From the NCBI GenBank assembly GCA_037576195.1, contig CM075103.1:25194723-25258722 (forward strand): 64,000 bases of DNA, given 5' to 3'. The DNA is from Phytoseiulus persimilis. Its lineage: Eukaryota > Arthropoda > Arachnida > Mesostigmata > Phytoseiidae. Shown here piece by piece: positions 46,079 through 56,407 of this stretch (positions are counted from its first letter, which is position 1; each line of letters begins with the position of its first letter). Under the pieces are notes generated by a model, which was not told the DNA's origin, did not search any database, and saw only the letters and a list, made by a program, of their open reading frames with translations. The position numbers and the translations under genes are program-made.

Positions 46079-47000
46079 TTGATGGTGTTACCAGATATAA
46101 ATAATGCTTTCAATTCTGTGTCCCGGCACTTCATAAAGAACAGCCTGTGGTCCCTTGACATTTCAACGTACCTCGAAAGGATACTCTTCAGCAGCCTCAG
46201 CGACAGAGAAGTGGAATGTAGGGAATTCTCCTACAGAATGTCGGCCGGTGTTCCACAAGGTCCTGTGCAGGGGCCGACCATATGAAACATTGCCTATGAC
46301 GGAATCTTCAACCCGAATACCCGATATGGAACACAGCCTTGAAACATGAATATAGCTGCAACTCCCTCGTATCCGCACAGAGAATCACAGCGATTCAAAT
46401 CTGTAGGGGATACCGCACTATTTCCAACGACGTGGCCATGGTCCTCTTTTCGTCAATCCCCCGCGACATCAGGATGAAGGAGACTATGGAGACCAGGGGC
46501 TTCACACAAACCGACAGAACACCAAAAGGTTCGATGACCGATGCCACTGAAATAAAGAGCGAACCAACACGATCATATGTCCCACACATGCAATCGGACT
46601 GTACAAATATACTCCTGGAGAGGATGCGAAGCCGATTGTCACACGGTGATCCTACCAAATGCATCTGGACAAAAACACTTAAAAATATATCAAATCAGGC
46701 TACACCACACAGCACGGGGAAGTTGACTATTTTCTGACCCAAGCACTTCCGGGACACTGTCACGTTCAATGATACCTCTGCAAAATTAACATCAAACTCA
46801 GCCCCATCTACGTTCATTGTGTAGACGGGATAGACGACACGCCGGAGCGCACTATCTTCCTTTGCACAAAATTCACAGAGCACCGAAGAAAAGTAGAGAT
46901 TACGATATAGTACATATATACCCGTACCTGAAAACATCGTCGACATCATGCTCGTGAACATCCAGGATTGGAATGCAGTTGCAGACATGATATCTGCCAT
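46079..47000 (+). mobile_element. R1-like non-LTR retrotransposon fragment
   Basis: Pieces of reverse transcriptase and C-terminus in order: DINNAFNSVSRHFIKNSLWS (motif A region), SAGVPQGPVQGPT (motif B), a TGA where family members have the Trp of 'WNI.YD', then RITAIQICRGYRTISNDVAM and, with frameshifts, FLTQALPGHCHVQ and a degraded HC...F.C knuckle near 46800-46890. This order (NAFNS, GVPQGS, YRTVS, LTQ.LTGHG) is that of R1-clade LINEs, a different family from the two LINEs at 2.5 and 11.7 kb. The catalytic ADD segment is deleted. Confidence 0.75.
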
Positions 47001-48329
47001 TTAGAAAATCAAAGAAAAATATGAGAGAGAACTGGAGACAGGGACGAGTCAGATCATGAATACAACTGATAGATAACCAATAACACACCCGGGGACGAGG
47101 GTCCCCTGGACGAGCTACCGAAGAAAGCTTGGATACCGGTGCTTGAGCCGCGGAGATGAGATAAGGACTTTGGAGCGCGAACGGAATAAACTTCTCTTCT
47201 CTTTGACCGCGTGCCACGTTTCCGTCAATTGGAAGAAATCATTGAATGGTACGGCCCACGCTCCAGAAGTTTCGTTTGGTCAACTCCACTCGACTGAGCC
47301 CCCAACTGCTCATGAATATCGAATGCGCAGTTGTCAGAATGACGAGCTTGCTGATGGGAGTCTCCCCACTCACTTAAGCCTTCAAAGAATCAGGCTCCTT
47401 GTATCAAGCAGAAGCGGTGTCCGATTTTTTTCTTATCGATTGGCAGCTAGCTCTTGCGGTCTTGTCTGTTATCGAGCCCTGGCAATGACCACGTGCGACG
47501 AAACTGCGAATATATCTCCTGTATCGAGATAGGCTTCGTTCTCAGCGGATAATAACGCATAGCGGATAAATAATTCAAATGTGTGATATCGGTCTTGCCC
47601 TCTTTCGACTCTACTTGGAGTGTTGGCCCGCGAACGCCTTCAAGCTCTAATGGCTGTCGGACCTCATTCTGAATTTCAGAGACTCCAAGTCGAGTGAATA
47701 TCCTCTCAGAAACACGACTGCAGAGCGCTCTAAGAAATGATCCAACTTTCGCGCTCGATAGCAGTTGGAGGGATGCCGTGAACATACATGGAAAATCGAG
47801 CCTGCGAATCGGAGAGAGAGAGAGAGAGAAAACGGTGCTCTACACACCGTAGAATCCGTGCCACCGTCAAAGCGGTAAGTTCAGCGGAAAACCACGGTCA
47901 GGCGACTTCCCCAGGGATCGTGATCTCGTATGTCCGTCGGGGAACGATTCAGGCACCTGGGAGTGCACCCATTCCCGTGCAATGCACCCCAAGAAGTTCT
48001 CTTCTCGGTGAACGATACAGATATGACGAAAGATCGCAGGCAATTTCATGAGAGCCATTGGTATGCAACCTGCGGAACCGGTGTGTAGTGGTCTCCGCAG
48101 AGATCGACAAACTCCATGCCTCCCAGGAAACATCCTGTGAGGGGCGGTATTCTTGCAAAATCTCTACAGGGGATCAGATTCTCTGTGGAGACCGCCGATA
48201 TTGCGGGATTCCGCGGGAGAGCCTCCCCATTAACTTATCAAGGGGAGGTGGCGGACTTGGGTATTCTCCCGTAGGGAGAGAAAATCGCAGCCTCACTCAA
48301 TGCGATGATCTCGACTCATGAGATGAGGA
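47001..48329. other. No gene seen
   Basis: A short GA microsatellite (47814-47830) is present. Open frames on both strands at 47140-47530 and 47870-48130 carry no recognisable domain. Confidence 0.4.
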
Positions 48330-48653
48330 CTGCATCACTGTTGCAGGAGAAAGCTCAGCCTGGAAGCCTCATCGATGGAGTCGATGTCTGATTCACTCGG
48401 CCAAAGATAAATACAAAAATGCATGATGACAACCCCCGTTGGAAGATGAACAGTCCGGATCAAGCACAGGAATGAGAACAAGAAAGAGTTCCAAGAAGCC
48501 CGCATTATTGATCAATCGTAGTTGTGATACTTTGTCTATCGCAGAGCTTCACATTCCGCTCGCACAGACCATGGATCATTCCTAATCAGGAGAATTTCTT
48601 ATTCGTTAAAAGGATTGCGAGCATGCAAAACTGCAACCCCAGCTCAGGCCACT

Positions 48654-49058
48654 CTAGCATTTGCAGATACATTTGATTGAGATAGCGTTGTCCGCATGGC
48701 AGTGTTTGCAGGTGAAGACACATTTGCACCGACAAATCCTCGTCCGGTTTTCATCCCTGACGGTGTTGTCACAAGTTTTCGTGCTGCACTCGCTGGCACA
48801 TTTGTTCTCTTCGTTGGCAACTTTGCGGCAACATGCTCCGCAGGAACATTTGCAATCACATGAGCATTCATTCCCGATGGATTTCACGCAAACTTCGCAC
48901 CTGCAAGTACAGGAACAGGTGCATGTGGCCTCGCTACCCGCTTCCAGGCCGGGCTTGCCTGTATCAGCGGGATCGCAGACGCAAACGCAGACAATCTCTT
49001 CTGGTTCCGCCGCTCCGATTGTTTTCGCACAGTCCCGTTGTTCCTTCACGTGGCTCAT
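48654..49058 (-). CDS. Cysteine-rich metallothionein-like protein
   Basis: 134 codons with 28 cysteines, many as C-x-C (VCVCVCD; TCTCSCTCRCEVC; CSCDCKCSCGACC; ICRCKC; CICKC). This is the composition of metallothioneins, cytosolic proteins that chelate zinc, copper and cadmium through thiolate clusters. It is longer than most arthropod metallothioneins and has an acidic, cysteine-poor spacer (ADTGKPGLEAGSEA). There are no aromatic residues apart from one Phe, as expected. A 5'-UTR intron is supported: donor ACAA|GTAAGT at 49222 and acceptor CCGCAG ending at 49064, with exon 2 starting five bases before the ATG. A TATA box and MRE-like motifs lie upstream. A non-metallothionein cysteine-rich protein remains possible. 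Confidence 0.75.
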   Translation of the reverse strand: MSHVKEQRDCAKTIGAAEPEEIVCVCVCDPADTGKPGLEAGSEATCTCSCTCRCEVCVKSIGNECSCDCKCSCGACCRKVANEENKCASECSTKTCDNTVRDENRTRICRCKCVFTCKHCHADNAISIKCICKC

Positions 49059-49277
49059 GATTCCTGCGGGGAATCATGGGGAGAATGACTCAGAAGCCAT
49101 TCCAGATCGAGTTCCTGTCCCACCTGAGTCGCAACGTCGTCGTCATCGAGCGGGGCGTTTGCGTTGAGATAAGAGGTTCAAGCTGGGTCATTCCAAGGTG
49201 AATACCAGGTAGTTCACTTACTTGTTTTTGGAGGCACCAATTCCGGAAAAGATGAAGCTCGTTCCCGCCACCCGCCA

Positions 49278-49365
49278 TTATATACCCTCACTTAACAATG
49301 GCGACGAATCTTGGAGTGCCGTGTGCAAAAATCTAGCGGGTCGCGTGCAAACCGCGCATGCGCTC
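49278..49365 (-). promoter_or_regulatory. TATA box and metal-response-element-like motifs
   Basis: Minus-strand TATATAA at 49284-49278, about 55 bases before the first-exon donor. Upstream are three matches to the MRE core TGCRCNC: TGCACAC (49327-49321), TGCACGC (49349-49343) and TGCGCTC on the opposite strand (49359-49365). MREs bind the zinc-sensing factor MTF-1 in animals. Clustering within 90 bp of a TATA box ahead of a metallothionein-like gene supports metal-induced transcription; this is inferred from motif matches only. Confidence 0.55.
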
Positions 49366-49640
49366 TTTACGACTCGCAAAGTAACGGTGCTCCATGGGTT
49401 CGCAGTGTGAAACGAATTGCGCTTGGTCCATTCTTGAGAGTACTTGAAAAGCCAAGTTGGAAATAAGAGAGATTCCTGATTCCCGTGCTGAATCATCCTG
49501 CTAAGTTGAGGCTGCGCAACGCTGAGGAGTCAACCATTCAGGGATAAGAGGAGCGATGCGTCTTCGCTCGAGGAAGAAACTCCTGTGGAGGACTCCTCTT
49601 CCCGGGACGGTGAGCGTCCTGTGTTCAGGGTTCCTGATAT

Positions 49641-51699
49641 CCGGACGTGTCCTCCCGCTCCCCCGAACCCGTCCCCTCGAACGCGCTTTCTCGGAACCGT
49701 TTACCCGAACCCGTTTCTCCGAGCAGTAACCGTCTCCTAATTCCGAGCCCCTCCGAGTGGATGAGGTCTCTATGCAGAGCACGGAGTCCGAGGAAGCGGA
49801 TTTAAAGGGAAGCGAGTCATGTTCAGGAATTCCCTTTTCACAATCTTATGGACTTTGCGTGGAGGAATACTTATATCAGAGGTGGGCAACTTGGGACGGC
49901 CCGCGGTCCGCAAACTCTTGTTCGCGGGCCGCAGTGCAAAGGACCTTCGCGGCCGTTCAAACTCACGGGCCGCTACAGAGAACGTATCTGAGCGAGTTCA
50001 AGCTATCCGTGGGCCTTATGAAATGTCTCCTGAGAGCGACATACGTCAAAGATGAGGTTTCGAACTCAGGAATTGTTTCTCTGGCGATAATAAGGAATCT
50101 GAGCCCTAGAAATATAACAACCTGTCGATGTTACGAACGAAGAGAGAAAACTCGATTCACTCGTCGACTGTTTCCCGTTCTTCGTCAGTAGCTGTTTTGG
50201 GGTTGGCTTCGGAGCAAACAATCGGTGACGGAAATCGGGAGGTTCCAGCCTGAATGGACAGAGAAGTTTTCCTTCGTGGAGTTAGGAGGAAAACCAACGT
50301 GCTTGATTTGTGAGGGAACCCTGTCCGTCTCCAATGAATTGAATCTGCGGCGGCTGTACGGGAGCGCCCACCAAGGTGAGGAGTCCCCCTCAGGGTAGGG
50401 GAGATTCAACAGAATTGAGGAACTGAAGACTGCACTGAGGCACTGCTCGTCAGAAGTCGTTTCTGATGGAACATCGATCAAAGCGAGCCATCTGATTGCT
50501 CAAGAAGATGCATCCGCCGGCCGCCCTGTAACGGAAGGCGATTTCATCGAAAAGTGTCTCATAATCGCAGCAAACCGAGTGTGCCCTGAATCTCTCGAAA
50601 AATTCACCGATTTGAGCTCTCGAGAATAACCATAACTAGAAGAATCGGTGACATCGCGACGGATATCACGGAGCAGCTCAGCCAGCGTACTGTCAAATGT
50701 AGTTCGTCAAGTTCCAGCATCGTCATTCCTGAAGCCGAGCGTTAGCGTCTATTGTCGGCCGACTTCGCATTTCTTCCCCATTCCTCAGCATAATTCGTCT
50801 CGACTCCACGCTCTACATATAAGCCCATTTCACTAGCAGGGTTTCGGAATCAAGAGAGGGTTTCAGGTCGGGAAAACGGGTTCAGGGAAACGGGCTGTAG
50901 CCATTCCAGATGAAAGTTCGTTGGGGCTCTCATTCATCAAGTATGGATAAGATTTCCGGTTGAGTTATTCCGACGTCCTGTAGCAGGAATCAATCTGAGG
51001 CCCCTCACGGAAAGTTCCAAATGTACCGTCCGGTGCTCTCGGAATGCAGTCTGGATGATAAGATAGATCGAACGTGTCGTTCGGAAATGAAATGGAACGG
51101 CACGAACTGTCGGAGCACCCAATATCGTCATTCAATGTAACGATTGTTCCACATAGTCTATCGGGTCGGCATGAAACTATGAGCGAGGTCTACGGAAAGG
51201 ACAAGGACACACATATAGGCCAGCTGAGGGGATCCGAGGTCGGCCGAGAGGCTGAGTGTCTGCCGAGCGATCCGTCGTTTCGCTGCAAGTGAAAACAACG
51301 GAGAGTCGCGGGTATCGTCGATCCGCAGAGGCACTCAGATCGCCGATCTGGACACCGGACTCTTTATTCCCCACAATAATGTAGGTGCACAAACATCGTT
51401 GAGTGGATGCGAATTGGCGATCCGAGGAAGTGCATGAGGAGAGCGTCGGTGGCACCGATTTTTCCAATTCCGAGCGTCCAGCTCGACCCTACTGATCATA
51501 CGAAAATGTACTGGCCTCATCTATTCTGAACCGATAACATGGTCTCGAGTACCGAGAATTCATCAACTCTGCATCCGAGCGAAGTCAGCCTAGACTGCAA
51601 AGTCAGAAGCCAGCGAACGTGTTCGTCTGACCTGTAAGAAGAACAGAGGAGGATTCTTCCCGCCTGGACTGATCGCCCACGAGGAATGGATGATTGTAT
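49641..51699. other. No gene seen; hAT-like terminus at 49885
   Basis: The sequence 'cagaggtgggcaacttggg' followed by GCGGCCCGC-type words (49885-49990) resembles the ends of some hAT elements, but no matching partner end was located. The rest has only short open frames. Confidence 0.35.
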
Positions 51700-51929
51700 C
51701 ACGAGAGAGCTCAGCCCGGGAATCCCAACCAAATGATTCGATGTCCAATGGATTCAGCCAAAAAGAGAAATAATGACAACCCCGGTCAGAAGTTAAACGG
51801 TCTGAAGCATGCATCGAAATGAGAACGAGATGAAGTTCCAACAAGCTCACATTCTTGATCAATCGTTGTGATATTTTGCCCATCGCAGAGCTTTACATTA
51901 CGCTCGCACAGACCATGGATTACTCCGAA

Positions 51930-52309
51930 TCAGGGACATCGCTCATTTTGGGGAGAGGATTGCGAGCATGCATAACCGCAACCCCAGCTTGGGTCCATCC
52001 CTGTCCCGGCTTCATCCTCAGCAGTGTTGTCACAAGTTTCCGTGCTGCACTCGCTGGCACAATTACTCTCGTCGTTTGCAGTTTTGAGACATATTCTGCA
52101 GGAAGATTCGCAATCAAATGAGCAGTGCTTCCCGGTGGGTTTCGTGCGAACTTCGCACCCGCAGGTACAGGAACAATTGCATGTCACTTCGCTCCTGAGG
52201 TAGATTTGCCTGCATCAGCGGGCTCGCAGACGTAAACGCAGACAATCTCCTCTGGTTTCACCGATCAGAATGTTTTCCTGCAGTCGCTTTGTCCCTCCAC
52301 GTGGCTCAT
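51930..52309 (-). pseudogene. Metallothionein-like paralogue, inactivated
   Basis: The start MSHVEGQSDC aligns with the intact gene (MSHVKEQRDC) but a TGA follows after 14 codons, and a frameshift separates PEEIVCVYVCEPADAGK from CNCSCTCGCEVRTKPTG. The 3' part has lost several cysteines and ends GCGYACSQSSPQNE. The TATA box has become TGCATAA (about 52529). The 5'-UTR acceptor and ATG context survive. Confidence 0.85.
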
Positions 52310-53224
52310 GATTCCTGCACAAGTTCATCGAAGGAGTTAATCAGGAGCCGTTTCAGATCGAGCTGCCGTCGCACTCGGTTCGCGATTTGGTGGCCATCGA
52401 ACGGGGCGTTAACGTTGGGATGAGAACTTCAAGCTGGGTCATTCCCATGTGAATGACAGGTAGTCCACTCACTTGTTTTGGAGTTACCGATTTCGGCAAC
52501 GATTGAGCTCGTTCCCGCCACCCGCCATTATGCACCCTCCCTTAACAATGGCGGCAGATTTTGGAGTGCCTTGTGCAAAAATCCAGCGAGCAGCGTGCAA
52601 ACCGCGCACACGCTGATCACAAGTTGCAGGGCAATGGCACTCCATGGGTTTGCAGTCAAGAAAGAACTACACTAGCCCTTTCCTTGAGGGAATGGAAAAA
52701 CTAAGGGTGGCTCACTTCGAGAGTATGTTCAGCCTAGTATTCTCAGCATTCTAGTGGTGTACTGGGATTGGTGAATTGGAGTCGAAGAATCGGGATACGA
52801 GATTATTGTATGCGTGACTATCAGGGAAGGTGAAGAGCTCGGTGCGCCAACGATAGACTTCGAAGTTCTCGGATATGCAGTCAAGCATGCGGCGCAGAAT
52901 ATGCCTCCGACTGCAGCTTCATTTTCTTGGTGATGCTTTCGTCTATTCGCCTGCTTTCTCGCTTACTAGCGAGCACCCCGTTACTCCGGGTATCTTCTCA
53001 GTGCGCGCTGGAGTTGCGGGGAATACGTTTCTTCGCATTCAGGCCCATGGATCATACTGCTATGTTGGAGCAGCGCAACGCTGGCGAGTCGAACATCTAG
53101 GAACAAGGGGAGTGATGCGTCCGTCACTCGAGGCAGAAATTTCTCCTGTGCACGCTCCAATCCAGGAAGTTGAGTGTCCCTGGCTGAGGGTTCCTGAGAT
53201 TCCAAATGATAGTTCATCAGGGCT

Positions 53225-53340
53225 CTCATTAGACTTCGCAAATAACCGCTCATGGCGATAACCGCGGTTTCTGAGAACCGTCCCACAATTAACCGCAACC
53301 GCGGTTCGTCCCCGCGATGGCGGCGGTTAACCGCAGCAGA
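53225..53340. repeat. Cluster of AACCGC / CCGCGGTT palindromic words
   Basis: Within about 110 bp: ataaccgc, gataaccgcggttt, ttaaccgcaaccgcggttcg and ggcggttaaccgcag. It lies just past the 3' end of the hAT transposase relic and could be a transposon terminus with transposase-binding repeats. Confidence 0.5.
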
Positions 53341-53459
53341 TCGAGAGACGTCGGTAGAAGTCGATGCTCAGAACGTAACTCCGTCCGAAGCATATTGATA
53401 TTTTTGCGATCGATATTACAACGAAAACTTATTGATTTCTAGACTGCTGGGTTTCAACT

Positions 53460-54918
53460 CTACTCGTTTTTTTTTTGGTGTCGGAACCATCCCCGCATGG
53501 CAAAAATGTCGTCAAGAGTTTCAGGGTTCATGCAGCCTCGCCTCTCTCCGAGCAGCAATTTGACCACGCTGAAATGGCGCTCAGCCTCCACTGATGTTGG
53601 CGGGATCGAGAGCGGAACATCGCGGCTTCGTTTCAGGAGACGCCCGGCTTCCCCGCCAGCTTCGAAATGAGTGACTTCTCTTCTCAGGTCCTTTTTTGTG
53701 TACCCATGTGGTCCTTTGATCGGAACGGGTGGAATCAGAGGCTGACTGAAAACCGTGTCCAAGGTGACTTCGGTCTGGAAGGAGTGAAACTGAATGAGAT
53801 CTTGTTTGAAACACTCAGACGCACGTAGGTGCTTTAACCGCCGAAAAACCACTGCCGACCATCGAACATACCGGAAGTCCCGAGCTGAGAAGTTCATTCG
53901 ACCTTGCAGCATCATCGGCGTCTATGGCCCCTGCGAGGACGCTTGGGATTTCCTCCATGGAGGGTTTCCTTAGCCCGATTGCTGACTCTAATCTGTAGCC
54001 ATACCAAGGGTTCTGCAGTACGGCGAGGGTGGTTGAGACTATGGTCCTCCTCTTCCTCTCCTTCGCGCTCAACCATAGCTTAAGTCGAGTGTCAGCGGGT
54101 TTTGCAGTCCAACTTCACACTCAGCGGTCTCGCATTATACTCCCTCTCCCTGGTAGATTCTCTGATTCCGTCCATCAGTATAAGTTTTTCCCGGAAGTCG
54201 CGAGCATCTTCCGGCTCGTCGTCTCCCGAGTCAAGCTCGTCATCACTGATGTAATCGTCGCTTCCCTTTGGATCATCGAGCGTTGTCGTTTCCAATGCAG
54301 AGAGCTGGCTGCCGAAAATGACCTTTCTGACGACAAGATCCAGGCCATTAGCGAAACATTTTTGTTTCCACAAGCCGAGTGATTCCACCGCCTTCCCAAC
54401 GTTGCTGGCACCGTCGGTTGTAGCAGCGAACAAGTCCTCCTTCAGGAGATTGACTTTCTGGAGCACTTGAACAATCATGTCCTTGAGATTTTCCGTCATG
54501 GCCCGTTCCCTAACTCTGACCAATCCCAGTGATGCGATTTTCGATGGTGGTAAAATAGCTCTCTGATTGCACTTTAGAGGCGCTCGAACCTTTTGAGCGA
54601 ATGTCGTCAAACTTTAGGTGTAATTCATTCCTGACGTCATTTGCGGCCACGTTAAGATGAATGCGCATGGTGTGGGCTGATTTCGGCGGCGTTCCAGCGT
54701 TGTCCGAGGAGTCTTTGGATTGCGTTCGAAGTTGCTAACTGGGTCATATTCATGTTTGACTCGCACATCATTCGCAGCAAATCCATCCTGAGCGAATTTC
54801 GAGTGGCCGAAGATTCTTGAGTTGGACTATGGGAAGATTCAGTGAACGCGCCTCCCTCGTGGGCTTGAGGATCAGAGTTTTGCGATTGCGGCGCGTAGAT
54901 ACGATGCTGACTGGCCAA
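53460..54918 (-). pseudogene. hAT-superfamily transposase relic, second family
   Basis: Minus-strand fragments in order: ATTDGASNVGKAVESLGL with CFANGLDLVVRKVI (the hAT block with the second acidic residue and the 'C.AH.LNL' region) at 54440-54320, an acidic spacer (DDYISDDELDSGDDEPED), LQNPWYGYRLESAIGL, and the dimerisation patch PPTSVEAERHFSVVKLLLGE at 53610-53550. Frameshifts separate them. Sequence and order match hAT elements but differ from the one at 17.3 kb. Confidence 0.8.
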
Positions 54919-56407
54919 ATGACTGATCAGAGAACTGGTGGGTCGATCGCATTTGAGAATCTGAGATCAGGAACATTGTTCTAGTATCCTGTGGAATCCA
55001 TCGGTGATGCGTGAAATATTTGACGGGTCTCTCTCAAAACCAGCGAATCAGAGGCATCCCACTGATCACTAGAGAGCCATCGGATAGAGGAGAGTTGGAA
55101 TGCAATCGAAGAAACCTATCGACTCTCGCCCCGAGCACTCAACGCACTTCGCTTGCTCAGACTTCCTCAATAAATGTTTACAGACCCAGCTTTTGGCATT
55201 CGTGACCTTCTCGGAACCGTCCATGTTTGAAGAATGCGTTGCGAGCGTAAGATCGTCGCAAATGCACCACTCAGCGACTCTCTCAAGTCATCTGATATGA
55301 CTCCACAAAAACATTCTTCCGATCTCGTCTCCATCTTGCGACTTTTGCGGATCTCCGATTCCATGTATCGACAAGACTACTAGGAAGCGTTGGATTCATC
55401 CGGATACTTTGCTGTGGTTTCCACAGAGTCCCACGACGCAGAGACAAATTGTATGAATTCGAGAGAAGCCCGAAATCCAGTGGTGACTTCCGCAGACTCC
55501 TCTGGGAAGGGAGAGGCAAAATTTTCTGTGCCCTTCAGTTGTAGAGTATACCCGCGTCTCTATCCTCCTATGTCCGGAGAGTCAGCTGCTGGGTTCTAAC
55601 AGGGCTCCACGCCGTATTGATGACCGCGGTTATTGAACCGATGCAAAGTCTGGCTTTCATTCATCCCCTGTAAATGAGATTCCCAGCGAAGTGATTCCGT
55701 CACCCCGTAGACATTCTTGTGCCACTCTCGTATTCCTTGGGGTTCTGTGGGAATACAGCCTCATCGTCAGAGGAGGGATCCGCTGAGACTCGTGAAGTCG
55801 TCAAAACGCCGGTCCTGGAGAGTATGAGTCCTGCGGTTAGAGCAGGGAAGTTCCGTCGGAACAACTATGGATTATTTTCCACATTGCACTCCAAGGGAAG
55901 CGCACAGCCTCACAAACTTCCCATGATGATGGACTGTGAGGCCGAAACTATACGCCGACATTGAACTTGATATCTAGGGAATGGAGAAATGAAATGGTTG
56001 AGCCCATCAAAATCCACCGAGACAAAGCCTGGAGGGCCAAACACGCCTGACCGTATTCACCCTCATTCAGTCATATACATCCCACGTTCTGCCCGACTCG
56101 CACGCCTGCCCTCCGATATTCATAGAGGTGCTCGTCGTATATGCAGATGGAATGCGACCGTTAGCTCCTCCATTCGTTCGAGCAATGAGGCTCAATATTG
56201 AAGCTGTGAATCCTCATTGGTGTTTAGGGTGCTTTCTTTGAATAATTCATGCCGACTATCATGAATCCCGACTCTATTCCACAGGCTCCACCTCGAAAGC
56301 GAATCCGAATCTGAATCCGGAGAATCGTCGCACGAGAATACGGAACCCGGAGTTCGGATTGGTGGCCGAGACGGCTCGTGGAAAACCTGGGAAGCTCTCC
56401 CGATGAA
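54919..56407. other. No gene supported
   Basis: It may contain 5' exons of IR-B. No open frame here has a recognisable domain. A frame upstream of 56408 (VENLGSSPDE) runs open into IR-B exon 1. Confidence 0.35.

Larger units (their letters stand above)
48330..53190. repeat. Segmental tandem duplication, offset about 3.25 kb
   Basis: 48330-49640 and 51700-53190 are direct paralogous segments: both hold 'cgctcgcacagaccatggat', 'ggattgcgagcatgca', the cysteine-rich frame, 'ctcatgattcctgc', 'cccgccacccgccatta' and 'gcgcaacgctg.cgagtc'. Identity by eye is about 75-80%. The intervening 49640-51700 is not repeated. Each copy carries a metallothionein-like gene on the minus strand; only the left one is intact. 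Confidence 0.85.
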
